Source: Lysobacter solisilvae (GTDB lineage Bacteria; Pseudomonadota; Gammaproteobacteria; Xanthomonadales; Xanthomonadaceae). Taken from it: a stretch of 64,000 nucleotides of DNA. Below are positions 49,505-60,644 of the stretch, piece by piece. The notes under the pieces were generated by a model. The model saw only the letters and a program-made list of their open reading frames with translations, did no database searches and was not told where the DNA came from. The DNA is taken from assembly GCF_016613535.2 (NCBI RefSeq), contig NZ_CP071518.1:1240001-1304000 (forward strand). The letters are read 5' to 3'. A program made the translations under genes and the position numbers. Each line of letters begins with the position of its first letter. Positions within the stretch are counted from its first letter, which is position 1.

Positions 49505-51205
49505 ATGACCTTGCACATCCGACTGGCCGCGCTGCTCGGAGGCGCCTGCGCGCTGAGCGCGTGCGCGCATACCGCCACTGCCCCGACGCCCGCACCTGCA
49601 CCCACCGCCGAGTACTACGGCACGCGCGAACCGTTCGCCCAGCATGCGGTGTACTTCGTGCTCACCGACCGTTTCGTCAACGGCGATCCGTCCAACGACC
49701 ATCGCCAGCAGGGCGGCGCCCATCCCACCTTCGACCAGCCCACGCCGGGCGCGCCGGCGGGGCGGACGGACAACGTCGGCTACCTGGGCGGCGATTTCAA
49801 AGGCCTGCTCGACCACGCCGACTACATCCGCGGCCTGGGTTTCGGCGCGGTGTGGGTGACCCCGATCGTCGACAACCCGGACGAGGCCTTCACCGGCGGC
49901 GACCCGGTGACGTGGGGCGCGATGTTCACCGATCGCGGCAAGACGGGTTTCCACGGCTACTGGGGCGTCAACTTCTACGAACTCGACGAACACCTGCCCA
50001 GCGCAGGCCTGGACTTCGCCGGCCTGACCGCCGGCCTGAAGCGGCACGGCCTGAAGACGGTGCTCGACATCGTCTGCAACCACGGCTCGCCCGCCTACAC
50101 GATGCCGAAGGACCAGCCCAAGTTCGGCGAGATCTACGACCGCGACGGCACGCTGCTGGCCGACCACCAGAACCTGCATCCGACGAAGCTCGACCCGCAA
50201 CACAACCCGCTGCACGCCATGTACAACACCAAGCCCGGCCTGGCCCAGTTGTCGGACATCAACGAGAACGACCCGCGCGTGCTGGAGTACTTCGTCGGCG
50301 CGTACTCGCAGTGGATCGACCAGGGCGCCGATGCCTTCCGCATCGACACGATCCCGTGGATGCCGCACGCGTACTGGCATGACTTCGTCACCCGCATCCG
50401 GGCAAAGCACCCGGGCTTCTACATGTTCGCCGAGGCCTTCGACTACGACGCCGGCAAGATCGCCGAACACACCTGGCCGCAGAACGCCGGCGTCAGCGTG
50501 CTGGATTTCCCGCTGAAGGAACGCCTGGCCGAAGTCTTCGGCCCCAAGGGCGGCGGCTACGAGCGCCTGGCCGAACGCCTGTACCTGGAGAACGGCCCGT
50601 ACCAGAACCCCTACGACCTGGCGACGTTCTACGACAACCACGACATGGCGCGGCTGGATGCGAAGGACACGGGCTTCATCGACGCGCACAACTTCCTGTT
50701 CACCGCGCGCGGCATTCCGGTGATCTATTACGGCTCGGAGACCGGCTTCGAACGCGGCACTGCCGAGCACGCCGGTAACCGCAACTATTTCGGCGCCGAC
50801 CGCATTGCGGCGGCTCCACGCAGCCCCATCTTCGCCCCGCTCCAGCGCATCGCCAACATGCGCGCGCGCCTGCCCGCCCTGCAGCGCGGCTTGCAGGCCA
50901 ATGTGGAGATGCAGGGCGACCGCGCGGTGTTCTACCGCGTACTGCAGGAAGGGCCGCAGCAGCAGATCGCGCTGGTGCTGCTCAACAAGGGCGATGCGCC
51001 GGCGGATTTCGTCGTCACGCAATGGCTGCAGCCGGGGCGCTGGCAGGCGTCGATGGCCGGTGGCGAACTCGAGGTGAACTCCACGGGACTGCGCACTTCG
51101 GTGCCCGCGCACGGCGCGGAGGTCTACGTGCTCGACGCCGCGGTCACCGACCCCGGACTGCGCGCGGAGCTCGACCGCATGATGACGACCGCGCGCAGGC
51201 CGTAG
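49505..51205 (+). CDS. GH13 alpha-amylase-family lipoprotein (SusG-like role)
   Basis: The product has 566 aa. The lipoprotein signal ends LSAC with Cys20. [13 protein letters not shown] and VCNHGSP (region I) are followed by the nucleophile Asp281 ([11 protein letters not shown]), the acid Glu310 (MFAEAFD) and Asp380 ([11 protein letters not shown]). The fold and the DRFxNGDPxND start resemble the cyclomaltodextrinase/cyclodextrin glucanotransferase-like amylases. A C-terminal beta-sandwich runs from about residue 470. Predicted role: initial cutting of alpha-glucan at the envelope surface or in the periplasm. It follows the transporter with a 4-base gap and converges with the LacI gene. Confidence 0.93.
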   Translation: MTLHIRLAALLGGACALSACAHTATAPTPAPAPTAEYYGTREPFAQHAVYFVLTDRFVNGDPSNDHRQQGGAHPTFDQPTPGAPAGRTDNVGYLGGDFKGLLDHADYIRGLGFGAVWVTPIVDNPDEAFTGGDPVTWGAMFTDRGKTGFHGYWGVNFYELDEHLPSAGLDFAGLTAGLKRHGLKTVLDIVCNHGSPAYTMPKDQPKFGEIYDRDGTLLADHQNLHPTKLDPQHNPLHAMYNTKPGLAQLSDINENDPRVLEYFVGAYSQWIDQGADAFRIDTIPWMPHAYWHDFVTRIRAKHPGFYMFAEAFDYDAGKIAEHTWPQNAGVSVLDFPLKERLAEVFGPKGGGYERLAERLYLENGPYQNPYDLATFYDNHDMARLDAKDTGFIDAHNFLFTARGIPVIYYGSETGFERGTAEHAGNRNYFGADRIAAAPRSPIFAPLQRIANMRARLPALQRGLQANVEMQGDRAVFYRVLQEGPQQQIALVLLNKGDAPADFVVTQWLQPGRWQASMAGGELEVNSTGLRTSVPAHGAEVYVLDAAVTDPGLRAELDRMMTTARRP

Positions 51206-51214
51206 CGCGCGGCC

Positions 51215-52249
51215 TCACACCGCTCCGCTCGACCGTCGCACCACCAGTTCGGGCGGCAGCATCACGGCCTCGGTGGCTTCGCCGCGTACCTGGCGCAGCA
51301 GGGTCTCCACCAGCAGTTCGCCGGCGCGCACGGTGTCCTGCGCCACGGTGGTCAGTGGGGGGTTGGCGAAGCGGGCCATGGGGATGTCGTCGAAGCCGAC
51401 GACGGCCACGTCCCAGGGGACGTGGCGGCCATGTTCGGTGAGCGCGCGCATCGCGCCGACGGCGATGAGGTCGCTGGCGGCGAAGACGGCATCGAAGGGG
51501 CGGCCGCGCTCCAGCAGTGACACCGCCGCGGCGTAGCCGGCTTTCTCCTCGCTCTCCGCGTCCACCTGCAGGTCCGCCTGCATGCCGCCGCCGGCGCGTT
51601 GCAGGGCCGCGTCGCAACCGCGGTAGCGCTCGAAGAATTCGGGCGAGTGGGCCGAAGCGTTGCCGAGGAAAGCGACCTTCTTGCGGCCGCGTTCGATCAG
51701 GTGTTCGCCGACCAGTTGGCCGCCCTTGAAGTTGTCGCAGCCGATCGATACCCCCGGCTGGCCCTCCTGCACCGCGCCCCAGCGCACGAAGTGCGTGCCT
51801 TGCCCGACCAGCTGCTCGAGCTTGCTGTGGTAGGTGACGTAGTCGCCATAGCCGAGCAGGATCAGGCCGTCGGCCTTCATGCTGTCCTCGTAATCGGCGT
51901 GCCAGTCGTCCGACAGCTGCTGGAACGACACCAGCAGGTCGTGTCCGTGCTTGGCGCAGGCGCGCGTGATCGAACCCAGCATCGACAGGAAGAACGGGTT
52001 GATGTGCGACTCGTCCGGCGTCGGGTCTTCGAACAGCAGCAGGGCAAGCGTGCCCGAGCGCTGCGTACGCAGGCTGGAGGCGCGGTGGTCGACCTTGTAG
52101 TTCAGCTCGCGCACCGCGTCGAGCACGCGCTGGCGCGTCTCGGGATTGACCAGCGGACTGCCGCGCAGCACGCGCGAAACCGTGGCCTGGGAGACGCCCG
52201 CACGGTGGGCGATGTCGACCGAGGTAGCCCTGGATTTCTTGCTGCGCAT
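51215..52249 (-). CDS. LacI-family transcriptional regulator of the alpha-glucan locus
   Basis: The product has 344 aa. The HTH is [42 protein letters not shown] (residues 9-50), and the hinge helix region is DHRASSLR. The effector domain starts [13 protein letters not shown], with [25 protein letters not shown] and [25 protein letters not shown]. It is a likely AglR/MalR-type repressor binding the TGNAWACGWWTNCA palindromes. This is inferred from co-location; LacI-family operators are usually such CG-centred dyads. The start at 52249 (MRSKKSRAT) excludes a long upstream frame with no similarity. No operator is visible before its own gene. Confidence 0.92.
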   Translation of the reverse strand: MRSKKSRATSVDIAHRAGVSQATVSRVLRGSPLVNPETRQRVLDAVRELNYKVDHRASSLRTQRSGTLALLLFEDPTPDESHINPFFLSMLGSITRACAKHGHDLLVSFQQLSDDWHADYEDSMKADGLILLGYGDYVTYHSKLEQLVGQGTHFVRWGAVQEGQPGVSIGCDNFKGGQLVGEHLIERGRKKVAFLGNASAHSPEFFERYRGCDAALQRAGGGMQADLQVDAESEEKAGYAAAVSLLERGRPFDAVFAASDLIAVGAMRALTEHGRHVPWDVAVVGFDDIPMARFANPPLTTVAQDTVRAGELLVETLLRQVRGEATEAVMLPPELVVRRSSGAV

Positions 52250-52439
52250 GCGGACATCGGCGGCGGGGACGGCCGAGTGTATTCCGAAAGCGGGGACGGC
52301 AGGCAACGTGCGGAACGCGGGCTCCAGGCGTCCGGGCGCAGGCGTCGGGATCGGGCCGCGCGTAGCCCCAACCCTGCGGACGGAGGGACCGGTCACGCGG
52401 TCCCGGACCGGCGCATGGCCGCTTGGCGCGCCCGCAAAC

Positions 52440-52467
52440 GACGACGCCGGCCCAGGGCCGGCGTCGT
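52440..52467 (-). terminator. Hairpin after rho, probable terminator
   Basis: ACGACGCCGGCC (52440-52451) is complementary to GGCCGGCGTCGT (52456-52467), a 12-bp stem with a short loop. It begins 25 bases beyond the rho stop codon; on the minus strand the stem is followed by CGTTTGCG, a weak T run. Confidence 0.6.
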
Positions 52468-52491
52468 GGTGGTGCCGCGGGAGGCGATGCC

Positions 52492-54216
52492 TCAGCGCTT
52501 CATCGAACTGAAGAACTCGTCGTTCGACTTGGTGGTTTTCATCTTGTCCAGCAGGAACTCCATCGCGCCGATCTCGTCCATGCCGTGCAGCAGCTTGCGC
52601 AGGATCCAGATCTTCTGCAGCAGTTCCGGTTCGATCAGCAGGTCCTCGCGGCGGGTGCCCGAGCGGTTGATGTCGATGGCCGGGTACACGCGCTTTTCGG
52701 CGATGCGGCGGTTGAGGTGGACTTCCGAGTTGCCGGTGCCCTTGAACTCCTCGTAGATCACCTCGTCCATCTTGCTGCCGGTGTCGATCAGCGCGGTGGC
52801 GATGATGGTCAGGCTGCCGCCTTCCTCGACGTTGCGCGCAGCGCCGAAGAAGCGCTTCGGGCGGTGCAGGGCGTTGGCGTCGACGCCGCCGGACAGCACC
52901 TTGCCCGAAGAGGGCACGACATTGTTGTAGGCGCGCGCCAGGCGGGTGATGGAGTCGAGCAGGATGACCACGTCCTTCTTGTGCTCGACCAGGCGCTTGG
53001 CGCGCTCGATCACCATTTCGGCGACCTGCACGTGGCGGGCGGCGGGTTCATCGAAAGTCGAGGAGACCACTTCGCCGCGCACGGTGCGCTGCATTTCGGT
53101 CACTTCCTCGGGGCGTTCGTCGACCAGCAGGACGATCAGGTGCACGTCCGGGTGGTTGTGCGTGATGGCCGTGGCGACCTGCTGCATCATCATGGTCTTG
53201 CCGGCCTTGGGCGGCGAGACGATCAGCGCGCGCTGGCCTTTGCCCTGCGGCGCCATCAGGTCGAGGATGCGGCCGGTGATGTCCTCGGTCGAACCGTCGG
53301 CGCGCTCGAGCTTGAACTTGCGGCGCGGGAACAGCGGGGTGAGGTTCTCGAACAGGACCTTGTTCTTGGACGCTTCCAGCGGCTCGCCGTTGATCGTGTC
53401 GACCACGGCCAGGGCGAAGTAGCGTTCGCCGTCCTTCGGCCAGCGGATGCGGCCGGACAGGTGGTCGCCGGTGCGCAGGTTGAAGCGGCGGATCTGGCTG
53501 GGCGAGATGTAGGTGTCGTCCGGGCCGGCCAGGTAGCTGGCCTCGTGCGAGCGCAGGAAACCGAAGCCGTCGGGCAGGATCTCCAGCACGCCGTCGGCGG
53601 CAACGCCTTCACCGTGGCGGGTCAGCACCTTGAGCAGGGCGAAGATGACGTCCTGCTTGCGGGCGCGGGCGACGCCTTCCTGGATCTGCAGCTGGTCGGC
53701 CAGTTCCAGCAGCTTGTTGGCCGGCATGCGCTTGAGGTCGCCCAGCGAGTACTGCGGGAAGCCTTCAGGCACCTGCGGGTGCGGGCGCGGCACGAAATTC
53801 TCGCCATTGCCGCCTTCGTCGGGCATGCCGCCGTCGCGGAATCGTTCGCGCTGGCGGTCGCGCCGGTTGCGGAAGCGGTCGCGGCGGTTGCCACCGCGGC
53901 CGTCGAAGTCGCCGCCACCACGCTCGCCGTGGTCGCCGCCGCCTTGGCCGCCCTGGCCACCTTGACTGCCCTCGCCACCTTGACTGCCCTGGCCGCCCTG
54001 ACCGCCCTGGGGCTTGGCGGACCCGGCGTCGCCGGAGGTCTGCTGCTGCGGGGGTGGAGCGCTGTGCTCGGAGGGCGGCGGGGGAGCCGCGGGCGCGGGC
54101 GCCGCAGGGGCGGCCGGGGCGCTGGTAGCGGCGGCCGGGGCGTCGGCCTTCACGACGCGTGCTTTGCGCACGCGCTTCTCGGCGGTTTCGCCGGAATCGG
54201 GGGTGTTATCGGACAA
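52492..54216 (-). CDS. rho: Transcription termination factor Rho with long disordered N-terminal extension
   Basis: The product has 574 aa against about 420 in E. coli. It is an RNA-dependent ATPase/helicase hexamer that ends transcription. Residues 1-150 are an A/P-rich then Q/G-rich then R/D-rich low-complexity extension ([28 protein letters not shown]). Rho_N starts at [19 protein letters not shown], the RNA-binding CSD has [30 protein letters not shown], and the motor has [13 protein letters not shown] (Walker A), [16 protein letters not shown] and [16 protein letters not shown] (Walker B). The motor residues are all intact. It lies after trxA on the same strand. Confidence 0.96.
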   Translation of the reverse strand: MSDNTPDSGETAEKRVRKARVVKADAPAAATSAPAAPAAPAPAAPPPPSEHSAPPPQQQTSGDAGSAKPQGGQGGQGSQGGEGSQGGQGGQGGGDHGERGGGDFDGRGGNRRDRFRNRRDRQRERFRDGGMPDEGGNGENFVPRPHPQVPEGFPQYSLGDLKRMPANKLLELADQLQIQEGVARARKQDVIFALLKVLTRHGEGVAADGVLEILPDGFGFLRSHEASYLAGPDDTYISPSQIRRFNLRTGDHLSGRIRWPKDGERYFALAVVDTINGEPLEASKNKVLFENLTPLFPRRKFKLERADGSTEDITGRILDLMAPQGKGQRALIVSPPKAGKTMMMQQVATAITHNHPDVHLIVLLVDERPEEVTEMQRTVRGEVVSSTFDEPAARHVQVAEMVIERAKRLVEHKKDVVILLDSITRLARAYNNVVPSSGKVLSGGVDANALHRPKRFFGAARNVEEGGSLTIIATALIDTGSKMDEVIYEEFKGTGNSEVHLNRRIAEKRVYPAIDINRSGTRREDLLIEPELLQKIWILRKLLHGMDEIGAMEFLLDKMKTTKSNDEFFSSMKR

Positions 54217-54541
54217 GCAGGGAATCCTCGCTAAGCGGCGAGCGCTCGCGGACTGCGAGCGGGACGTCAGGGACGTGGGTCACGGGAGAAGAGGGGCGCG
54301 GCCCCGATAACTGAATCGGTCGGCCTGCGCGGTGGAAACTAGCACCGCCGGCGCGGGGCGGCAAGCGGGGCGGGCGGTTTGATTCATGCGGCGGCGCCGG
54401 ACGGCGGGTGCTGCGGGCCGGCGGCCGGTTCAGGTTCCGGGCCCGCCCGGGGATGCCCCGGGCGGCACCGCCGACGGACGCAAGGCCCGCCGGGGGGAGC
54501 GCGGCGCCGTCGGGGACCCCGAGGCGCCGGGTGCCGGCGCC
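54217..54541. other. 325-base trxA-rho spacer with GC-rich dyads
   Basis: No gene is supported. A 10-bp perfect stem (54443-54452 with 54456-54465) and a palindrome-based hairpin close to the trxA stop (GGCGCC at 54503-54508 and 54523-54528 around CGGGG/CCCCG) could end trxA transcripts; neither has a T run. The remaining 230 bases are the rho promoter and leader. No autoregulatory motif can be fixed by eye. Confidence 0.5.
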
Positions 54542-54874
<333 letters not shown>

Positions 54875-55122
54875 GCAGATCTCCTGGGGTCTGGCCCCGG
54901 CAAATCGGGCGGGGCGGGGGTACTGGGTTAAACTGGGGCGTTTCGCGCCGGCTTCAAGACCTGGCGCCTACGACCGACCGGTGCCGGCCGGCCGTGGACC
55001 GTACGCCTGAAGACGGCGTATCGGCTCTCACGCCCGCCACGCCCGGCCCAGGCAGTCTGCGATGCGGGCTGCCTCCCATGCAAGCGCGCCCGTCGCGCCA
55101 GAGCGAACACGATTCCCTAGTA

Positions 55123-56928
55123 ATGAGCGACAAGCCCCTCACCGATATCACGTTCGATTCGTTCGAACTGCACCCCTCCCTGCTCGCAGGCCTCGAAGCC
55201 GCCGGCTTCACCCGCTGCACGCCCATCCAGGCCCTCACCCTGCCGCTGGCCCTGAACGGGCGCGACGTCGCCGGCCAGGCCCAGACCGGCACCGGCAAGA
55301 CGCTGGCCTTCCTGGTGGCGGTCGTGAACCGCCTGCTGACCCGTCCGGCCCTGGCCGAGCGCAAGCCCGAGGACCCGCGCGCGCTCATCCTGGCGCCCAC
55401 CCGCGAGCTGGCCATCCAGATCCACAAGGACGCGGTGAAGTTCGGCTCCGAGCTGGGCCTGAAGTTCGCCCTGGTCTACGGCGGCGTCGACTACGACAAG
55501 CAGCGCGACCTGCTGCAGAAGGGCGCCGACGTCATCATCGCCACGCCCGGCCGCCTGATCGACTACGTCAAGCAGCACAAGGTGGTCTCGCTGCATGCCT
55601 GCGAGATCTGCGTGCTCGACGAAGCCGACCGCATGTTCGACCTGGGCTTCATCAAGGACATCCGCTTCCTGCTGCGCAAGATGCCCGAGCGCACCACGCG
55701 GCAGACGCTGCTGTTCTCGGCCACGCTCAGCCACCGGGTGCTGGAGCTGGCCTACGAGCACATGAACGAGCCGGAGAAGCTCGTCGTGGAGTCGGAGTTC
55801 ATCACCAACGCCAAGGTCAGGCAGATGATGTACTACCCCTCCGACGAGGAGAAGCTGCCGCTGCTGATCGGCCTGCTCTCGCGCAGCGAGGGCGCCCGCA
55901 CGATGGTGTTCGTCAACACCAAGGCCTTCGTCGAGCGCGTGGCGCGTGCGCTGGAACGCGCCGGCTACCGCGTCGGCGTGCTCTCCGGCGACGTGCCGCA
56001 GAAGAAGCGCGAGTCGCTGCTGAAGAAGTTCCAGGCCGGCCAGCTGGAGATCCTGGTGGCCACCGACGTGGCCGCGCGCGGCCTGCACATCGACGGCGTG
56101 TCGCACGTCTACAACTACGACCTGCCCTTCGACGCGGAAGACTACGTCCATCGCATCGGCCGCACCGCGCGGCTGGGCGCCGAAGGCGACGCGATCAGCT
56201 TCGCCTGCGAGCGCTACGCGATGTCGCTGCCCGACATCGAGGCCTACATCGAGCAGAAGATCCCGACCACGCCCGTCGACGCCGACCTGCTGGTCCCGCT
56301 GCCGCGCCCGGTCCGCGAGCTGCCCGCCGCTGGCGCGGACGACGAGGAAGAGGAAAGCATCGGCGCCATCTTCAAGGAAGCGCGCGAACAGCGCGCGGCC
56401 GACGAGGAGCGTCGTGGCGGTGGCCGCGGCCATGGCGGCAAGCCCGGTGGCGGCCGTCGCGAAGGCGGTCCGCGCGGCGCTCCGCGTGATGCCTCCCGCG
56501 GCCCGCGCCGGGAGCGTCCGGCCGGCGAGGCCGTGGCCGGCCATGCAGTCGCCGCGGGCGAGCAGGCCGCTGCAACCGCGGCCGCGCCGCGTCCGCCGCG
56601 CCCACCGCGTCCGGAAGGCGCCACCACGCCGGCCGTCGAAGGCGAGCACGCGCCGCGCAAGCGCCGTCGCCGTCGCGGCGGTCGCCGCATCGACGGTGGC
56701 GAGGCGGCCGTGACCACGGCCTCCGCCGCACCCGTCGCCCCGATGCAGGTCAAGGCGTCCCAGCCGGGCCGCGACAAGCCGGCGCACGACAAGGCCGCGG
56801 CTCAAAAGGGCGCGCATCAGAAGGGCACGCACGAGAAGGGCGCGTCCGAGCCGAAGGCCGGCCTGCTGTCGCGCCTGGGTCGTGGTCTGAAGAAGCTCGT
56901 CACCCGCGCGCCCAGCTCGCAGCACTGA
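55123..56928 (+). CDS. rhlB: DEAD-box RNA helicase RhlB with long basic C-terminal tail
   Basis: The product has 601 aa against about 420 in E. coli. Motifs in order: [13 protein letters not shown] (Q), [10 protein letters not shown] (I), PTRELAIQ (Ia), TPGRLIDY (Ib), [13 protein letters not shown] (II), LFSATL (III), TMVFVNTK (IV), [11 protein letters not shown] (V) and [12 protein letters not shown] (VI). From about residue 410 a basic low-complexity tail begins ([47 protein letters not shown]), useful for RNA or RNase E binding. It is divergent from trxA-rho as in E. coli. Start ATG 55123 has no strong ribosome site. Confidence 0.93.
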   Translation: MSDKPLTDITFDSFELHPSLLAGLEAAGFTRCTPIQALTLPLALNGRDVAGQAQTGTGKTLAFLVAVVNRLLTRPALAERKPEDPRALILAPTRELAIQIHKDAVKFGSELGLKFALVYGGVDYDKQRDLLQKGADVIIATPGRLIDYVKQHKVVSLHACEICVLDEADRMFDLGFIKDIRFLLRKMPERTTRQTLLFSATLSHRVLELAYEHMNEPEKLVVESEFITNAKVRQMMYYPSDEEKLPLLIGLLSRSEGARTMVFVNTKAFVERVARALERAGYRVGVLSGDVPQKKRESLLKKFQAGQLEILVATDVAARGLHIDGVSHVYNYDLPFDAEDYVHRIGRTARLGAEGDAISFACERYAMSLPDIEAYIEQKIPTTPVDADLLVPLPRPVRELPAAGADDEEEESIGAIFKEAREQRAADEERRGGGRGHGGKPGGGRREGGPRGAPRDASRGPRRERPAGEAVAGHAVAAGEQAAATAAAPRPPRPPRPEGATTPAVEGEHAPRKRRRRRGGRRIDGGEAAVTTASAAPVAPMQVKASQPGRDKPAHDKAAAQKGAHQKGTHEKGASEPKAGLLSRLGRGLKKLVTRAPSSQH

Positions 56929-56938
56929 CGCGTGCCAC

Positions 56939-56962
56939 GCCCTTCCCCGTACGCGGGGGAGG
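56939..56962. repeat. Hairpin-forming repeat CCCTTCCCC..GGGGGAGGG
   Basis: The arms CCCTTCCCCG and CGGGGGAGGG flank TAC or GTACG just after rhlB. There is no T run. It looks like a short palindromic repeat or weak transcript end. Confidence 0.45.
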
Positions 56963-57129
56963 GATGGGCGGGCTGGCGGTTCGCCGACATGCCCGCTTTC
57001 CTGCGGGTCTCCGGTCCTGCGGGCTTCCCCGTCCTGCCGGCTTCCCGTCATGCAGTCCGGCGTCGCCGCTGGCCGCCGCGCACCCCGCAGGCGATACTCG
57101 CCGCGACTCCGTCTTCCAGCCCGCACTCG

Positions 57130-57817
57130 ATGCCCGTCCTGCGTTTCGACAACGTCAGCAAGCGCTACGACAGCGGCCACCACGCGCTGACCGACGTCAG
57201 CTTCCAGGTCGATCCCGGTGAAATGCTCTTCGTGACCGGCCATTCCGGCGCCGGCAAGAGCACGCTGCTGCGCCTGATCCACCTGAGCGAACGCCCCAGC
57301 CGCGGCGCGGTCATCTTCGGCGAGAAGAACCTGCTGAAAGTGCGCGGCAGCCGCGTGGCGCTGCACCGGCGCGAGGTCGGCGTCGTGTTCCAGGACCACC
57401 GCCTGCTGACCGACCGCACCGTGGCCGACAACGTCGCCCTGCCGCTGGTGCTGCGCGGCATGCGCCGCGGCGAAATCGGCAAGCGCGTGCGCAGCGTGCT
57501 GGAGAAGGTCGGGCTGGCTGCGCGCGCCAACGCGCTGCCGGCGCAACTGTCGGCGGGCGAGCAGCAGCGCGTCGGCATCGCGCGCGCCATCGTCGGCGAA
57601 CCGCGCCTGCTGGTGGCCGATGAACCCACGGGCAACCTGGACCCGACCCTGTCGGCCGAGATCCCTGGCCCTGTTCGCCGCCCTGCCCGAGCGCGGTACC
57701 AGCGTGCTGGTCGCCAGCCACGACCTGGCCCTGCTCAAGCGCATGAAGAAGCGGGTGCTGGTGCTCGACCAGGGCCGGCTGGTCGACGACATCGCCCCGC
57801 AGGACCTGGCCGAATGA
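57130..57817 (+). CDS. ftsE: Cell-division ABC ATPase FtsE (apparent +1 frameshift near 57663)
   Basis: It has about 228 aa with the frame restored, standard for FtsE. The ATPase drives FtsX to activate septal peptidoglycan hydrolases. Walker A is FVTGHSGAGKSTLLRLI, the Q-loop is GVVFQDHRLL, the signature LSAGEQQRVGIARAIV and Walker B LLVADEPTGNLDP. After the break at CCCTGG (57663-57668) the other frame continues LALFAALPERGTSVLVASHDLALLK with the switch His. Removing one C gives SAEI joined to LALFAALPERG and restores CCTGG. The stop overlaps the ftsX start (ATGA). Confidence 0.94.
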
Positions 57818-58746
57818 ACACCGAAGCCGCCCCGCGCCCGTCCCCGCTGCGCACCTGGCTGGACCACCATGGCTACAGCGTCGTGGCCAGCCTGGGCCGC
57901 TTGTTGCGCCGTCCCGGCGCGACCCTGATCACCGTGGGCGTGTTCGCTGTCGCCCTGGCGCTGCCGCTCGGCCTGTGGGCCAGCCTGGCCAACATCGCGC
58001 GACTGGCGGGCAGCGTGCAGCAGGCCCAGGAGATCAGCGTCTTCCTGCGGCCCGAGGTTCCGGTCGAGCGTGCACGCGTCGTCGCGGACTCGCTGCGCAC
58101 GCGCCGCGACGTGGCGGCGCTGCAGGTGCGCACGCCCGCGCAGGGGCTGGAGGACCTGCGCGCCAGCGGGCTGGAGGAGGCATTGGCGGCGCTGCCCGGC
58201 AATCCCCTGCCCAGCGTGCTGGTCGTGACCCCGCGCGGCGCGCCCGAGGCACTGGTGGCGGCGCTGGAGGCGCTGCCCGAGTCCGAGCACGTCGTGCATG
58301 ACGCCCAGTGGCGCGAACGGCTGCAGCGATGGCTGCAGCTGGGCATGCGGCTGGGCTGGGTGCTCGCGGGCCTGCTGGGCCTGGGCGGCCTGCTGGTGAT
58401 CGGCTCGGCGGTGCGCGCGGACATCCAGGCGCGGCGCGAGGAAATCGGCGTGCTGCAGTTGCTGGGCGCCAGCGACGGGTTCATCCGCCGGCCGTTCCTT
58501 TATCTGGGCGCCGCCTACGGGCTGCTGGGCGGCGCGCTGGCCCTGGGCCTGCTGACTGCGGCCGACCTGGCCCTGCGCGAACCGCTGGCCGCGCTGTCGG
58601 GCAGTTATGGCGGCCGCTTCGCGCTGCAGGGTTTCGGACCGCTGCACGCGGCCGCCATCGTGGCCGGTGCGGGCCTGCTGGGGTGGCTCGGCGCGGGGCT
58701 GGTGACCGGGCATTACCTCCGCCAGACCCGTCCGACGGAAACCTGA
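57814..58746 (+). CDS. ftsX: Cell-division ABC permease FtsX
   Basis: The product has 310 aa. The N-terminal cytoplasmic segment leads to TM1 (ATLITVGVFAVALALPLGLWASL), then a periplasmic domain (QEISVFLRPEVPVERARVVADSLR..) which contacts murein-hydrolase activators, then three spans (LGWVLAGLLGLGGLLVIGSAV; RRPFLYLGAAYGLLGGALALGLL; AAIVAGAGLLGWLGAGLV). RREEIGVLQLLGASDGFIRRPFLYLG is the conserved coupling region to FtsE. The ATG overlaps the ftsE stop. Confidence 0.95.
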   Translation: MNTEAAPRPSPLRTWLDHHGYSVVASLGRLLRRPGATLITVGVFAVALALPLGLWASLANIARLAGSVQQAQEISVFLRPEVPVERARVVADSLRTRRDVAALQVRTPAQGLEDLRASGLEEALAALPGNPLPSVLVVTPRGAPEALVAALEALPESEHVVHDAQWRERLQRWLQLGMRLGWVLAGLLGLGGLLVIGSAVRADIQARREEIGVLQLLGASDGFIRRPFLYLGAAYGLLGGALALGLLTAADLALREPLAALSGSYGGRFALQGFGPLHAAAIVAGAGLLGWLGAGLVTGHYLRQTRPTET

Positions 58747-58829
58747 TCAAACGCGGACGGGCGTTGCCTAATCGCGCGACGCAACGCGTACACTCCGGCT
58801 TCCGCCAACCCTGGCAGCGTCCAACGTCC

Positions 58830-59673
58830 ATGTCTTCGCAAGACCTGCGTCACCTGCAAGATGCTGCGCCGCGGGTCATGGTCGTGGATGGCAGCAAGCT
58901 CGTGCGCAAGATGATCGGCGACGTGCTGGTGCGCGAAGTCGCCGACGCCGAGCTGGTCACCTGCGCCAGCATCGACGAAGCGCGCGCCGCCCTGGCGCAG
59001 GGCGCGGTGAACCTGGTCACGACTTCGCTGCTGCTGCCCGACGGCGACGGCATCACGCTGGCGCGCACCGTGCGCGAAGCGTCCGGGCAGGCCTACGTGC
59101 CGATCATCGTCGTGTCCGGCGGCGCGCAGGACGCCCTGGAATCGCGTCGCTTCACCGAGGACGTCACCGATTATTTCGACAAGGGCCTGGGGTACGGCGC
59201 CCTGGCCGCGTTCATCCGCGGCTACGTGCAGCCCGAACCGATCCCCGGTGCGCGCGTGCTCTACGTCGAGGACAGCAAGGTCGTCGCGCTGGCGACCAAG
59301 CGCATGCTCGAGCGCCACGGGCTGACGGTGCGGCATTTCGTCGGCGTCGAGGAAGCGCTGGAATACCTGGAGCAGCACCGCGGCCAGGACGATCCCGGCG
59401 CCGACCTGGTGCTGACCGACGTGTACCTGAAGGGCGAGCTCAGCGGCAGCGACCTGCTCGACCGCCTGCGCAACGGCTTCGGCTACGGCAAGCGCCGGCT
59501 GCCGATCCTTGGTGATGACCGGCGACGCCAATCCGCAGAACCAGAGCGACCTGTTGCGTGCCGGCGCCAACGACCTGGTGCTCAAGCCGATCGAAGAGCG
59601 GCTGCTGGTCACCAAGACGCTGTTCCAGCTGCGCGTGGCGCGCATGCCCGAACAGCGCACGATGGACTCCTGA
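58830..59673 (+). CDS. Double-receiver response regulator, first receiver degenerate (apparent +1 frameshift near 59509)
   Basis: It has about 280 aa with the frame restored; two REC domains and no output domain. REC1 (about 15-130) starts [15 protein letters not shown] and lacks the phosphoacceptor: [13 protein letters not shown] has Ser where Asp is expected and the acidic pair is a single Asp, although the DKG lysine and VSGG are kept. REC2 (about 140-280) is complete: [11 protein letters not shown], Asp in [18 protein letters not shown], and Lys in LVLKPIEE. The break is at CCTTGG (59507-59512); deleting one T joins LPIL to [18 protein letters not shown]. It is likely a phosphorelay node or a signalling adaptor with partners elsewhere. 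Confidence 0.85.
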
Positions 59674-59794
59674 TCGTCCACGGCCGGTCCTGCAACGCCC
59701 GGTCCGGCCACGGCCGATCCGTCCGGGCCTGATCCACACCGACCCCCCGCGATGCCCTGCCGGCCCACAGGTGCCGCCGGCTATCCTGTGGCGC

Positions 59795-60517
59795 ATGAAC
59801 GAAACGGTCGACCGCATCCGCCTGCACCCGTCCTGGAAACAGGAAGTGGGCGACTACCTGCAGCGCGAGGACATGCAGGCCCTCGCCGCATTCCTGCGCG
59901 AGGCCAGCGCGCGCGGCAGGCGGGTCTTTCCGCCCGGCCCGCAGATCTTCGCCGCGCTGGACGCCACGCCGTTCGACGCGGTCAAGGTGGTGATCCTCGG
60001 CCAGGACCCGTACCACGGCGCCGGCCAGGCGCACGGCTTGTGCTTCTCGGTCCAGCCCGGCGTGCCGGTGCCGCCTTCGCTGGACAACATCTACAAGGAA
60101 CTCCAGCGCGACCTCGGCCTGGCCCGTCCCGACCATGGTTGCCTGACCCGATGGGCCCGCCAGGGCGTGCTGCTGCTCAACGCCGTGCTGACCGTCGAGG
60201 AAGGCCGCGCCGGCGCGCACCAGGGCAAGGGGTGGGAGGGCTTCACCGATGCCGTGGTGGCCGCGCTCAACAGCCGGCGCGAGCACCTGGTCTTCATGCT
60301 GTGGGGCAGTTACGCCCAGGCCAAGGGCAAGGTGATCGACCCGCGGCGGCACCTGGTGCTGAAGGCCCCGCATCCCTCACCGCTGTCGGCCTACCGCGGC
60401 TTCATCGGCTGCGGGCACTTCTCGGCCGCCAACGCGTATCTGGTGCGCCACGGGCAGGCGCCGATCGACTGGTCGCTGGCGGGAAGCGAAGAGCTGGAAG
60501 GTGGACGGGCGACGTAA
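59795..60517 (+). CDS. ung: Uracil-DNA glycosylase, family 1
   Basis: The product has 240 aa. It removes uracil from DNA in base-excision repair. [22 protein letters not shown] contains the catalytic Asp and water-activating residues (about 65-86), [10 protein letters not shown] is the uracil-specificity Asn motif, and [11 protein letters not shown] is the minor-groove Leu-intercalation loop with the catalytic His. All three are intact. It stands alone between the receiver protein and the convergent DUF4097 gene. Confidence 0.97.
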   Translation: MNETVDRIRLHPSWKQEVGDYLQREDMQALAAFLREASARGRRVFPPGPQIFAALDATPFDAVKVVILGQDPYHGAGQAHGLCFSVQPGVPVPPSLDNIYKELQRDLGLARPDHGCLTRWARQGVLLLNAVLTVEEGRAGAHQGKGWEGFTDAVVAALNSRREHLVFMLWGSYAQAKGKVIDPRRHLVLKAPHPSPLSAYRGFIGCGHFSAANAYLVRHGQAPIDWSLAGSEELEGGRAT

Positions 60518-60644
60518 GGGCCCGCGCGGCCCGACGTGAGCCGGGCCGCAAGCCCGGCGTCCGCGTGCCGCTTTGCCGTGTCACGGCACCGCTTCAACGG
60601 GTCCGCTTCACCGGTGCTGCTGCCCGGCGGTCACGGCCGGGAAC

